DNA from: Prorocentrum cordatum
Taxonomy: Eukaryota; Sar; Dinophyceae; Prorocentrales; Prorocentraceae
Reading direction: 5' to 3'
DNA: 64,000 nt
NCBI GenBank assembly: GCA_963575745.1
Contig: CAUYUJ010019359.1
Span: 1 to 64,000 of the forward strand
Shown here: positions 12,691 to 25,500 of the stretch, in pieces
How the letters are laid out: each line of letters starts with the position of its first letter
Numbering within the stretch: position 1 is the stretch's first letter
Translations under genes and position numbers: made by a program
The notes under the pieces: generated by a model
Databases searched by the model: none
What the model was told of the DNA's origin: nothing
The model's input: the letters and a program-made list of their open reading frames with translations, nothing else

Positions 12691-12746
12691 TTACCGCGTC
12701 TCCTACCTTTGCCACTACGGCCGTTTCTCTTCCACTGTGGGTTACC

Positions 12747-12790
12747 CTGGTTTTAAGAACAGCTACGTTCTGTAGCGCGTCCTCTGTTTG
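12747..12790 (+). repeat. Hairpin unit linked to family A
   Basis: TTTTAAGAACAGCTACGTTC then TGTAGCG. AGAAC and GTTCT pair around the loop AGCTAC. Related units with different but still paired arms lie at 15326-15348, 35263-35284 and 35600-35622. Confidence 0.6.
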
Positions 12791-12825
12791 CGCCCGTCCA
12801 GGCGTTGTCACCGATTCCCTCCACG

Positions 12826-12975
12826 ATGCCTCCAAGACGCTCCAAGAGCTCCCAAGATGCAGTGCCCCGAGAGACGAGAGAGACCCGAGAGGGTTCCAAA
12901 ATGGCCCCAAGACCTCCCACAAGAGCCCTTAGAGGATTACAAGAGTCCCAAGAGGGCTCCCAGAGGCGATGTTGA
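12826..12975 (-). repeat. Minisatellite family B, array 1 (inverted)
   Basis: Units such as TCCAAGACGCTCCAAGAGCT are the reverse complement of the units in the 13507-14900 array. Confidence 0.75.
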
Positions 12976-12999
12976 GGACTCTGTCCTCGTTCTGGTGCT

Positions 13000-13505
13000 C
13001 CTCTTCCTCCTCCTCGTCCTCGTCCTTGCCCTCATCGCCTTCCTTTCATGTTCCTCCTCTTCTTCGTCGTCGTGATGCTGGTCGTCGTCGTCGTCGTCGT
13101 CTTCTTCTTCTTCTGAGTTGTTTTTCCTTCTTATTCCTGCTCCTCCTCTTCCTCCTCTTCCTCCTCCTCTCGCCCCCACGCGGGCTCCAAGGATGGACCC
13201 AAGAGGCCATCCAAGGCCACCAACTTGCTCCCAGAGATCTCTCTGTCCACCCTGGCTGCCTGCTCTGTTTTACTATCGAGGGCGCCTGCGGCGAATCACC
13301 GCCGCCCCCTGCCTTCTAGAATCGCCCATGTGGCCGAGCGTTGTGGCAAAAGCTCTGCCAAGCTATCGGACCATGAGTTCCCCCAACGGTTATGGAAACC
13401 CTTCCGGGAACACTTGGGGGGAGGATGGCGGGGAAGATCAGGAGGAGGAGGAGGAGGAAGAGGAGGAGGAGGAGGAGGACGAGGTGGAGGAGGTGGAGGA
13501 GGGGG
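13000..13505. repeat. CTC/GTC and GGA microsatellites with a mixed spacer
   Basis: Imperfect CTC and TCG trinucleotide runs at 13000-13180, a non-repetitive spacer, then a GGA run at 13438-13508. No gene is seen. Confidence 0.8.
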
Positions 13506-13506
13506 G

Positions 13507-14900
13507 GGGCATATTGGGAGCCTCTGGGGGCACGTTTGGGGCCTCCTGGGAGCTTCCTGGGAGCCTCTTGGAAGCATCTTGGGGGCCTCCTTGGGCCTCT
13601 TGGGGGCCGTCGGGGCTTCTCGGGGGCATCGTTGGCCGTCTTGGTGGGCTCCTGGCCCGTCTGACGCTGTCGGAAGCCGTCTTGGGGGCCTCTCTGGGCC
13701 GACTTGAAGCCCTCTTGGAATGCTTCAGGGCCGTCTTGGAAGCTTTCTTGGGCGTCTTAGAGCCCTCTTGGGCTGTCTTTGGGCCCTCTTGGGGCCATCC
13801 TGGAGGCCTCTTGGGCGCTCTCAGGGCGATCTTTGGGGGTTCCTAGGCCGTCTCGGGCCGTCGGTAGGCTGAAAAGAAGCAAATGCTCAAATCCTTCAAA
13901 GAACCCAAACCAATGATTTGGCCGCTTCCGGCCTTCCTGGAGGCCTTCTTGGAGGCCTCTTGGACCGTCTTGGGCCATCTTGGAGACATCTTGGGCCGTC
14001 TTGGAGGGCTCCTGGCCCGTCTGACGCGTCGGAAGCCGTCTTGGGGGCCTCTCAGGGCCGACTTCAAGCCCTCTTGGAATGCTCCAGGGCCGTCTTGGAG
14101 GCTTCCTTGTGCTTCTTAGAAGCCTCTTGGGCCGTCTTGGAGCCCTCTTGGGGACGTCTTGGGGGCCTCTTGGGCCGTTCTGGGGCCATCTTGGAAGCCT
14201 CTTGGGCGATCCGTGGGGGCTCTTGGGCCGTCTTGGGCCGTCGGAAGGCCGAAAAGAAGCGAATACCACAATCCTTCAAAAACGTAAGTGAAATCAACCT
14301 CTTCGGACCTTCCTGGAGGCCTCTTGGGCCGTCTTGGGCCATCTTAGAGCCATCTTGGGCCGTCTTGGTGGACTCCTGGCCTGTCTGACGCGTGGGAAGC
14401 CGTCTTGGGGGCCTCTCTGGGCTGACTTGGGGCCCTCTCGGGGTGCTCCAGGGCCATCTTGGAAGTTTCCTTAGGCGTCTTAGAGGCTTCTTGGGCTATC
14501 TTTTGGCCCTCTTGGGGCCGTCTTGGGGACCTCTTGGGCGGTCCTGAGGCCATCTTGGAGGCCTCTTTGGCGCTCTGGGGGCGATCTTGGGGGCCTCTTG
14601 GGACGTCTTGGGCCGTCGGAACGCCGAAGAGGAGCGAAAGAGGAGCGAATGCCAAAATGCTTAAAAAAATGAAGGGGAATCAATTATTTTAGCCTCTTCG
14701 GGCCCTCCTGAAGAACCTCTTGGATGCCTCTTGGACCGTCTTGGAGGCCCAGGGGTCTCTGGGGCCGTCTTCGACCGTCTTGGAGGCTTCTTGGCTGAAC
14801 TTGGAGGCATCTTGGACTCTCTTTGGCAATCTTGGAGGTCATCTTGGACCATCTTGAGCGAACTTGAAGGCCTTCGCAGCTGTCTTGGAGGCCATCTTGG
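13507..14900 (+). repeat. Minisatellite family B, main array with higher-order repeat
   Basis: Degenerate units around CTTGGGGGCCTCTTGGGCCG. A longer period of about 362 bp is visible: the block GGGCTCCTGGCCCGTCTGAC recurs near 13645 and 14005 and, slightly diverged, near 14369. A block reading GGCCGTCGGAAGGCCGAAAA recurs in variant forms near 13857, 14231 and 14613. Arg/Pro/Gly-rich frames here are repeat artefacts. Confidence 0.85.
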
Positions 14901-15109
14901 GCAATCTTTGAGCCGTCTGCAACAGGACAAATCTTTGCAACCACCTCTTATGCACCCTTTCGGGTGGCCGGCGGGCTGGGCCGGAGCCCCAGGGAGAGTT
15001 CTTTCGGAAAAGAACGACAACCAAAACCCAAAGGGTCTAGCACGCCGGGCACCCCTGCCTGGGATGAGGGCGTCAGGCCTACTGGATGTTCGTTGGCATC
15101 TCGTGTGAG

Positions 15110-15262
15110 GCCTATCAGGGGGCCTCTTGGAGGCAGTTTGGAGGCCTCTTGGGGGCCGTTTTGGAATCCTCTCGGGGCCTCTGTTGGGCCTCCTTGGGGG
15201 CCTCTTGTGGGCCTCCTTGGCGCCTCTTGGGGTCTCCTGGGGACCTCTTGTGGGCGCTAGTC
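15110..15262 (+). repeat. Minisatellite family B, array 2
   Basis: Further GGGGGCCTCTTGGAGG-type units after about 200 bp of non-repetitive sequence. Confidence 0.8.
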
Positions 15263-15318
15263 TCGGATCTTCGGTTCGTGTTCCCTCTCTTTGGGCCATC
15301 TCTTGACCTGGGTGGGCG

Positions 15319-15425
15319 CGCTCTCGAAAACAGCGGCGCTCTGTAGCGCCCTGCTCCGCCGCTGTCGGTGTCGGCGTTTTCGCTGAGAAGCGCAGGGTGA
15401 GTCAGGCGCTGGGTGAATTTCGCCC
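15319..15425 (+). repeat. Hairpin plus family A composite unit
   Basis: CTCGAAAACAGCGGCGCTCT then GTAGCG, followed by GCGCAGGGTGAGTCAGGCGC. The same order of blocks is at 35595-35700, so hairpin and minisatellite unit travel together. Confidence 0.65.
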
Positions 15426-15608
15426 CAGGTGGGGTCTGGACCCGGGGGTCCAGACTGGGAAGATCACACTACGCATGGCATGAAGCCAATGATGAGATGA
15501 ACGATGAGGCTATGCTGTCTCTTGTGATTCTGAGCCGTATCAAAGGGTTCGGAGTGGGCATCATAGCCAGTGGTCCAGGGGGCTCCGAACCAAAGGGTCT
15601 GGACTGTG

Positions 15609-15613
15609 GGGAC
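15609..15613. other. Target-site duplication, left copy
   Basis: GGGAC directly outside the LTR terminus, matching GGGAC at 34743-34747. A 5-bp duplication is usual for Ty1/copia integration. Confidence 0.9.
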
Positions 15614-15788
15614 TGTGTGAGGGTGAGGAGGACCAATGGACCGACCCCACCCCCGAGTGTCCGTCGGTAGACGATGAGGGACGATGGTTTTACCCAACGT
15701 ACCTCCAAGTATCGAGTACCTGTCATCCGAGCCAAGAGGGGCGATGGATATGAGCAAGATAGGAGGAAAGTAGGGGGATTCACACACA
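15614..15788 (-). repeat. 3' LTR
   Basis: 175 bp, TG...CA, with no difference from 34568-34742 in a base-by-base reading. An open frame reading through it on the minus strand (15464-15976) is a shadow. Confidence 0.95.
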
Positions 15789-15799
15789 CCCCCCGTCCC
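15789..15799 (-). promoter_or_regulatory. Polypurine tract (plus-strand primer)
   Basis: On the minus strand the sequence abutting the 3' LTR is GGGACGGGGGG, the expected position and composition for a second-strand primer, although one C interrupts it. Confidence 0.6.
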
Positions 15800-16544
15800 G
15801 ATCCCGCCCGATGCCAACGCACAAAAGCGAAAGGCACCGAAGCGGGGATCGGGATAGGAGAGTGAATCTCTACTGAACTCCTGTCTGCAATCCACTGCTT
15901 CGGCCCAGGAAGGAAAGGAAGGGACAGCCAAAGCTCTGTCGTAAGGTTCGTACCCAACGGCGGCGCTAACCTGCAAAAAGTTTTACAGCGCCAGCCGCCG
16001 AGATAGAACCCAGGACAGTGCTGTGGGCTGGAGAGAAGTGGAATGGAGAGACTGAACTCTTATGACACCGACCCAAACGGTCGGTGCCCGAAGCAACACA
16101 TGATAATCATGAATATGAAGTCTTCAATCCAATACCAAATCAAAGTAATCAAATCAGTCACGGTACGAGGGTGGTGAAAATCTTTTTATGCAAGTTCCAT
16201 ATCCAATCTGTACCAGATGCAATATGTACGTCTTGCCACAGTTCAAATCTAAAGGATATTTATGCAATTGTGCATTATGCGATTTTTTTTTTTGAATCTA
16301 TATGAGTAGTATTATCCCATCATGAGGATAGCTGTCACCATAAACTTTCTCACAGTTGTTGAGTCCATGAAGAGGAAGAATCCTTGAAGTGATATACTGA
16401 TCAAAAGGTAAGTGCGAGCGTCCTCGAATACTACATGTCATCGAAGAAAATGATATAATGCATCAATAGGCACATCAACAATACGACAAAGTTGGAAGCC
16501 AGTCAAAATCTTATGGGCGGCATGGCAACCAGTTTCCTGGTGCG
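15800..16544 (-). other. 3' untranslated part of the retrotransposon
   Basis: About 745 bp between the ORF stop and the purine tract. The part at 16080-16540 is clearly more AT-rich than anything else in the window and includes a T-run at 16282-16292. No ORF of note. Confidence 0.7.
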
Positions 16545-19500
16545 TCAGCGTGGAGGGTCCCAGCGCCATGATCTGCCCGTATATTTCCCCGATGTGTACT
16601 TCTTATTCCATGCAGTCGCGCCCCATCCATTATTGGCGAACGGATCCCACGCTTTGGTCCAGATGAACTCGCCCCAATGGTCGTACCACTGGCGGTCATA
16701 CGGTGCAATTTGCCTGTCATAATAGTGGGCACCGTATTCAGCACTGTACCCGTGGGTCACATTCGAAATGGCGGGGCGCTTTGCCAGAGGTGGTCCATCA
16801 TCGGGACGCGCAGGCGCATATCTGGCAGCGGAGGCGGTATGGCCATGGCTGTCGAACGCGCCGGAAGAAGTACGATACTCGGATGTGTGTGGTGGTGGCT
16901 GGGGGGTTGGATCGGTCCCGCTCCCCCTAAAGTCACCCCCACTACTGCTTCCTGGAGCGTTGCCGCTGCGGTCTCCCGCTGCACTGGCGGTCTCCTGAAG
17001 CTGAGAGTAGTATTCTTCGCGCTCTCGCTTAACACCGGATCGGATCTCGTCCCGGGACCCAGTCAAAGACTGTGGGTGTGCACGAATTTCTGCGGCGGTG
17101 ATGGCACCGCGGAGAGATTCGCCCGGGACGTGAACGGTAAGGTGGTTGCGCTGAAAACGCTCACGGAGTGTTTCGGCTCCAAGGTTCGGCGCTCCGACCT
17201 CTTTCCTCTTTTTGGAGGCCTGCCAGAGGCGATCGGCCTCAGTGGCAACCTCTAACGTCCATGCAACCCTACCAGCCTGAGTCCGAACTGTTGTCATCTG
17301 CGCACGAAACTCATCATCCTCCGCAAAGCGCTGTGCTAGAGACATGTATGGATGATACATGGGAGGATAATTTGGATTCTCAGGCGGGATGCCGTCCGCG
17401 TCGGCGTCTGCACGTAGCTTGTCGCACTCCTCCCGAGATGGAGAACTCCAAGCTAGCCACTTCTGATGCCGTTTGTCAGCTTTCTTCCCCATGTTTTGAA
17501 GCTCGTCTTTAGCGTCTGTCTGTGGCTTCTTCGAGCCACGCGTATCAATGGGGGCAGCTGTGATGCGCTTGGCGACGTCATCCGGCTGAGTGGCGGCAAA
17601 CGCAACGAACTGTTCTCGCCAGGCCGCAACTTCGTCCGGCCATTTGGAGTTCTCGTACCTCATGCAAAAGGCACATTTCAGAGTGGCCCCAGGCGTGTCC
17701 AAATCAGCTGGCATCCGAGCGTTGCAAATTGCGCAAGACGGGATGCGAGTCTGTAGCTCTGGAGGTGCCAGTCCTGTGCTCTCGTCGAACTGAACGACCC
17801 CTGCGAGCAGGGTCGCGAAATTCTCCTGAGATACGCTCCCACCTGGCGCAGAGACGATTTGGCGGGCCCGATCGAGGTGATCAGGTTCAAGTGGGGCAAA
17901 GATCTTCTCGTCGTCTTCGTCCAAGATCTTGTCAAGGTCGCTGCGGTTTCCCGCTGCACCCTGAGACTCGGCGGAGGCGGAAGCAGCGACAGCCTGGTAC
18001 GCATCTTGGAGAACTTGAGTGGCGAGTGTGCGTTGTGATAACTGTGAACCAACGACAGAATCAATAACGGTTTTGGTAGCCTCCACATTGTCTTGCGATG
18101 CTAGGGTTTCCCCTTGCTTCGTAGCCAATGTGGAAATCTTTCCGTCGTGGGGCGCCTCATTCACGAACTCATCCTCCACATAGGTCTCTGTGCCCATGCG
18201 GAGTGCAGCAAGGCCAGGATGATTCTGCACAACCTCGGCGTTCTCAATGTCGATGAGTGCAAATTTGTCGCCAGCCTGCTGGTAGAGGTTCAAGTATGCC
18301 ATGGCGCACCATGAACGTCTGCCGTATGCCAGGGTTCTGTATCGGAAAGTACCAATGCACTGGAAAAGGTACTTTGTGAAAGCTCTGTGTCCACATTGGT
18401 CTGGGAAACGGTGACACCATGGTGCATCGCAGTTGAACTCGAAGGTCATTGTTGTATTTGCGATATCGTCCATGTTCAAGACAACGGTGTACTCCATGGT
18501 CTGCTTCACTTTGGTGTTAACGACACCGTGATGCCCAGATCTACGAACAATGTGGACTTTCTTGACTGCTTTGAAATAGTCTGGTAGGTCGGACTGATCT
18601 GGTCCATATGTGAGAGTTATCTCCGCGTTATCCTCCATTGTATCGATCTCATTGCGGATATCATTCAGCTCTGGGGACCAGTCATCCTTCTTGAGGAAGT
18701 CATCATCAGCATGTTCTGGAACATGTGGCACAGTGTCACCATTGCTGCGATTTCCCGCTGCGCCGTCATCATAACTTTCCTCTGGAAAATCCGTTGGTAC
18801 AGGGATTTCGGTCGGCGAGCTCTGGTCCTGTGTGGGGACCGGCATCTCTGTAGGTGAACTGTGATCGTCTGCCGCCAGAGGGTGATCCTCCGCTGCCGGC
18901 GGAGGATAGTCGGGCGAGTGTGGAGTGATAGTCGGCGACGGAGGGTCAACTGCCATTGGTGTCGGTTCTGGTACGACTGTCGGCGATGACTGGGCCGGAG
19001 GTACATCGTCAGTGGGCACGTCCAAAGACTGAGGGCTCCTGATCAATTTAAGCAATTCACCTGGCTCAGCTTCACGAGCATCTATGTCGGCGACCTCCTC
19101 AACCTCTGGGGGCTGTTGACTGGGGGCGCTGCGGTGTCCCGCTGCACTAGAGGCGTCTGTATGCCTCTGGCGCAGTGGAGCACGAAGATCTCCCACAGCC
19201 CTGACGTCACTGGTCGGCGTCATGATCGCATGACGGGGTGGAAAGTTAACTGGGGGACCGAAGCGAAGGTCATCTGGGAGTGAGTTGGCGTCAAAGTCTG
19301 GGCAAGGTACAACGCGGGCAAGCGTGTTGCCCGCCAGCATGCCCTTCGTGCCATCCCAAACGTTCATCCAGTGATCTCCGATTTTCACGGTCACGTATCC
19401 CATGAACTGGCCTACCTCGCGAATGGGTCCGAATAGGGATCCCATTGGTTCGCCTTCATGAGGGCTAACGCGCTCGCCAACCCAGGAACCATCTGAGTGT

Positions 19501-22500
19501 TTCGATGGCGGGTGAGAGTAAAAGTAGCAAGCTTGTCTTGTTTGAACGTAGTCTCCAATCCGATAGGTCTCATGGGGACCCATGGGCGGCCAGGCTGACG
19601 TGATGTGGCTAACGCGGCCCTCAGTGGCAGCCTGTAGAAACCATTGGTCGTAACGCTCGTGAATCTGACGATTACGCTCGCGCTCCTGGTCTGTTGTCAA
19701 CTGCGAAGCTGCGGTTTCCCGCTGCATAACAGTTGGTATAGAGACGTCAGGGGCGGATGTGTCGCCAGACTCGTCACGATGTGCTCGGATCGGAGGTGCC
19801 ACAGGGCGGATGTTAACCAACCCGACGGCCTTTCTAGCCGCTGTTAAGGCATTGATTGCATCAGCGAGTCTACTCTGTGTCCTCAGCAGCGCGGCCTCGG
19901 ACTTAGCAAGGGCGGCTTCCCTCTCGGTGGCCTTCTGGGCAGCAGCCGCGGCCGCGTTGTGTGGGTCTAACGTGAGGCCCTCAACTCCCTCGGAGACTTC
20001 TTCCACGGCTGTATCTCTCGGCGCGGCGGTCTCCCGCTGCTCTGCTGCGATCTCTCGCTGCACGTGCGGGGGGGCCGAAGCGATGGGAGTGTGTGCCGGT
20101 GGAGGTCCTGGGGGGAGCGGCGGAACAGGCGGCGAAGCCTTGGCAATACCTTGTCCAGGTACAGCTCCCACTGGTGGCGGCGCATGCCGTGGTGGCGGTG
20201 GTGGAACCCTGTTGTCGCCCACGACCTGGCCAGGATACACGTTGGGAGCGATCGGCGGCGGTAACTCTCCTCGAGGAGGTCTGCCGACGCCTTCTGGTGG
20301 CGGGGCCTTCCTCTGGGGTGTCTTGGGAGCACGTTGCCCAGGCTGGCCTGGCTGGAGTGGAGTCGGAGGCGGAGGCGGAGGCGGTGGAGGCTTCTTTGGC
20401 ACATCGTTGCCTCGAGCCAGGGGTCTGGGCTTGTGCACAGTCGGAGCAGACGGCTTAGGTGGGGTTGGAGGTGCAGCTGCGGTTACCCGCTGCGCATCGC
20501 CCCACGGGTTATTGCCATGGCCATACACTTGCCATGGCCACGAAACTGTGGAGCGCTCATACTTGGACCGTGGCTCAGAATCACGAGGAGGTCTGGCCAG
20601 GTCGTCGTCGTCTGGGCGCCCCCAGATTATTTTGCCGGTAGCGATGTTCCTGCAACGAATAAGACAATGTACTGGGATGTCGCGTTCTGCCATTATCGCG
20701 CCCTGTTTACCCTTCCACCAAGTGATGCCAGCCGTAGCGCATTTCTGATGGTCAATCTGAAATTCACACTGTTTCTTAGCGGAATGAAAGACGTACGGCG
20801 GTATGGTGGTGTAGGGGTTCTGGCCGCAAGAGTGAGAGAAAGGATGAGCGGAGGCAAAGACCTCGGCACGGGTTGCCCCATGCTTGTGGTCTCGCTTGTC
20901 GAATCCTTTGATTATGCCTGGGTTAGACCTTGGTGAGCCTTCGGTAATGCTCCGCACTGAAGACAGCTCGGTTGCGTGCCAGAGATATGGAGTGTCATGA
21001 ACAGACAACTCCTCCCAACCCATGTTGTGGGCTGTGGAATATGGGTGCACCTCGGACTGACCACCTGTGCTTCGTATGGCCAAGATGCGGCCGAACGGAA
21101 ACGTAAGTGGATTGAGGTCAGAGCCGACGGGTGCAAACACTTCTGTGCGCGACTTTCCATCTGCATGGTATTGCAGCATACGAATGGCCATGTAACAATA
21201 GTAATCGGCCAAGTCGATGTAGTCACCATTGTCACGCTCAGTTTCCCAACATGCTAGGACGGCCTCGTTCGTGGGTGTCTTGCGGTATTCCCATTTCTCC
21301 TTCTTTCTGTGGTAGTATTCTTGCTGGCTGCGCTGCCAGCAATTCATCGCACACTCTCGAAAGGTGGATGTCTTGGAAAAATCGATGTTCAGACGCCGAT
21401 CGTGATATGCGTTGGTCACTCCACTTGTGTGACGGAGTATCGTCATGAGAAACTTGCTAAACTCCCAGCGTCCGAAGTCGCATCCATCAGGAAGAGGTGG
21501 GCCGTATGGGCAATCTCGCCATGGGGGCAAGGCGATCCACTCATATGTTCCCTCGAACCAGCGGCTGCCGACGAGATCGTCGGCGTATTTGAGCACGTGA
21601 ATGTCCTGTTCATTGGTCAGGCGCCGCGGGTCGTTCTCGGGGACATTGTCCGGGATTGTTCTGCGAAGCAGTGGATCGACATCAAAAATGACAATGGCAT
21701 TTGGATGATCGGGATCAATCAATGCTAACTCTCGTGGGGTCTTCCATTTGTCCATGTCATCTGTACGCTTCTTGACCCCGGAGAAGTAGCATGCCCGCTG
21801 TGGTGTCAAAACTTCGTACTTGGACGATGTCTCTTCGGCTACGGTTTCCCGTTGCAAGACCGTGTCATCGTCCTCGGACTCAGCGGTCGTCATCGGGTGG
21901 TTGTCCATCCACTGCTGGGCCTCCGGGTTGAGAGCCATTTCTTCCGCCAATCGGAGGTGCCGGGCATCGCCTTTACCGTTCTTCATAAGGTCAGGGTCGA
22001 GCAGGTAAAGGCCGGCGTAAATGGCGGCACACAGTCGTGCGTGTCTCTCGCGCCAGGAGGTCTCGGATGTGCATTCCATGTAGCCAGTGATCCAAGAGTT
22101 ACGGTCTGGTCCAAGCGATTTATTACGAGTGTCCTGGAGAAGGCCTCGGTATAATTTGGACATCTGAGAAACATGATCGGCCATGACATAATCGTCCTGA
22201 GTCATCACTAATGCATATGTCGGGTCAGCCGTCGTGTCCTCTGTGACTGGCAAGAAGGTAATGTCACCTTCTTGGTTCAGAACGGCGCGCATCCCAAGGT
22301 CCTCACGCTGCTGAATAGATTCTGCGTTGGAAGCAAAGGCCGTGGTTGCGCGCGTGGATGTCTCGTCTTCGTTTTTCATACCAGATCGCTTAAGATGTGC
22401 TGTGATCATTTTGGCGATCTCGGGAGCGACGGTAGGCGGGGCGGCGGCTGTAGCAACGGTTTCCCGTTGCACAGCTGCGGTGTCCCGCTGCTTGGTCCAA

Positions 22501-25500
22501 TTGCAGAGGTTATGAGCGGCACGCATGCACATCAACTCATTGGTCTTCGCACGATCAACGTTTGATGCTGAAACGTGATCGTATAGACTCTGGATGTGTA
22601 CTTGACGATGGTGCCACGCGATCAGCAACATGTGGGACAAACTATGAGATTGTGGCTCATTAAGCGGCTTCACTGCGGGCTGTTTGAAAGCGTAGAACTG
22701 ACTTGGCTTAGAGTTCATTACGCCGTAAAGGTTCTTGAGTGTTGCAAAGGTGACCCATTGCGCAGCGAAGCGAGCCCAATTCGCACCTGTCTTCTGGCAG
22801 TGCCATCCATCATCCTTGGTGCGATCCATAGCTTGTGTCCATGCCGAGTTGTTGATCACGGAAATACCACGTGTCTGCATAAGGATGCACATATCTTTCG
22901 AGATGGTGTCGAAGTGGTGAGGTAAGCCCCAATCTTTGGCCGTGCCAGGGCCAATGACGTGAGGATGTTTATACCAGTTCGCAACGTCGCAAAATCTATC
23001 AAGGCCGATAGTGATATGCGGCATCATCTCGAGCAGGCATCCTTCTTGTGCTTCCCACTTGCGTTGGTACGCACGGTGGTCCCGTCTCTCCCAACCCAGG
23101 TCCACTCTTTGGGCATCGACGCTTTTCTGATTGTAGTCTGGGAACGTGATGTCATTGTTGTTCCACCAAAAAGTGGCAGTGGCACCACGCTCATACCACA
23201 ATTGTTTGTAATGAGCATCAAGGTCGGCCCAAGTGTCCCATAGGGCTTCATCCATGTCGAAGTAGCGTTTTCTTTGAGCGGTGTCCATATTCTGGGCGCG
23301 CATCTCTCTGAGCGTGGCGATTCTTTCGAGGATATCACGATGGAGACTCCAGAGTGAAGAATCAATACCATCAATGGTGGTGCCTTTTTCAGCGTTGGTG
23401 ATGATGATTCGTTTCCTCTCCGATGCGCGCTGGTCCAGGCGCTGAAGCTCTGGGACAAGGCTCAGGTCTTTGTAGTCTTCATCGGACGAACCCTCGGGGC
23501 GCTGAGGAAGATCCGTGCCTGGCTGCACGACGTGATCATCCCAGAATCCTGGAATGTAGGAGTAGAACCAGTCCAGGATACAGTCCCGAGCCGCGGAAGC
23601 TAGAGTAGCGAGAGTGGCTCCTCCCATGTACTCTTGATGCACTGGGGTTGGGACGAGTAGCGTTGAGAAGGGTTGTCCAACTTGGCGAATACAATCATAA
23701 CTGCACAGCATGTTGATGGCCTCTTCAGGCGTATGGTAATTCTTGCTGGCTTTTCCCATCATAGGTCCCGAGTCGGTGAAGATGTAGAAGAATGGGGTGG
23801 CAGTGCCTGTAGGTCCAAGGGCATGGTTAATGGATAATCCAAGATCCTCTGTGGCGATCTGCATCCAGCCATTCTCATCCGCGAAGCATTTGAGCACGGA
23901 AGCGTTGGTCCACGTGTGATGCTTAGCGTGATCGAAGTCAATGAAATCGTTAGTACTGTCACCGCGGGATGTAGAGTCGGCACAAACCAACAAAGGGTCG
24001 GAAGCCAACAAAGGAAAAATCTGTTGGTTGTATGATGGGCATCCGAAGATGTTTCGCCTTTGGTGTCCCGGGGCCCAACCACTAGTACGAACGGGACTCT
24101 CGTTCGCCTCAAGATCCTCACGCCAGGGGTCATCACCGCTGCGGTTTCCCGCTGCGTATCGATGGCTACCTGTGTCAATGAGGCTAGCGATGGCAATGGG
24201 GCGAGACAAGTGGCCCCCAGATCCGCACGGCGGGTCCAAACGACAACTGCCCCCTCCTATGTACTGGACATGGTGTTTAGGCGAAGCCGTTCTCATGTCA
24301 CTGTTGAGGTCTCGAGCGGGGATGTCGATGAACGAGTTGTAGCTGTTTTCCACGAACGAGCCAACCGAACCTGCGCAGTCGCTCTTGTGTGGAAGAGCTT
24401 TTCCGTGTGTCAATCCAGAAGAGGGCCGCTGGACACCAAAATTATGTCCGTGGTTGGGCGTGTCAAGGCTGTCTAGACCTAATGGGCGATGCTCCTTTTT
24501 GTACATGTTATATGTGTCGTCAAGAGAAGAGCTCACCCATCCACCAATGGCGGTGGATCCAACTGTAGGCCATGCACCTTGGAGTCCTTTCCACAAGGAC
24601 GTGGCGGCGTGTGAGAGGCACTCAAGAGATGGCATCAACGGTGGCTCGCTGCGGTCTCCCGCTGCTATGCTGCGGTCTCCCGCTGCACGGCCGAGAGCCT
24701 CGGTGCGAAGCCAGTTGAAGTGTTGAACGATGCTCTCCAATTGGTCATTCATATCCTGGTCGAGGCAAGCCTTGGCTACATACGAATGCAGAACAGCAAA
24801 GAATGAAACCCAAGGGAGTGTCGTCTCCTGCAACAAATTTTGCATCGAAATCTCAACATCCATCTCGACGGCGTTACGAAGGTCTTTGCGTGAGCATTCA
24901 AGGAAGCAAACGCCAGAGCCCTCTGGTGCCTGAGTAAAAGCTATCGGGAACTTATTAGGGCCTGCCCACGGTAGCTGAGTATCGAACGCAGCTCCAACAG
25001 TGGGTCGAATGATTGGTCCGTCTGGAGGAAGAGTGCAGGCTGGGCGCTGGATCATCGGAAAGGCACGATTGAAACGTAGTGTCCCTACCGTGATGTCAAC
25101 CATGTCAACGTCCTGGTCATCGCCGCCCTCTAGCGGGGGTTGCCCTCCGCGTGGAGCGCTAGGGTTACCCCCTGAGCTCGATGCGGTGCCCCGCTGCATG
25201 CTGCTGGGGGGGGAACGAGACCGATCCTGCAACTGTGTGTTTGAGCCGCCTACCGCGCCGGGGCCAGGCGGGGCGGCCGGAGTTTCCTCCGCTTGGGAAG
25301 AAACGCTGCGGTTATGCATAACATCTCGTATAACAAGAGTGCGTAATGGTGAAGAAGAGGATGGATCAGGGGAAAACGATGTCGAAAAATGGTGACCTGT
25401 ATCAACCTTACGCCTAGTTCGGGTCGGGCTCTTAGCCCGGGTCGGTCCCGGGTCTTTCTTGGCCCGGGTCGGACTCTTCTGAGGAGACTTGCGGCGTTGT

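Noticed and set aside
15464-15976. 170-codon minus-strand ORF across the 3' LTR
   Set aside because: It crosses the element boundary and the LTR; a matching frame recurs in the 5' LTR only because the LTRs are identical.
16990-17006. Extra hairpin-like fragment after the first copy (GGCGGTCTCCTGAAG)
   Set aside because: Only one arm resembles the family and no pairing partner is present.
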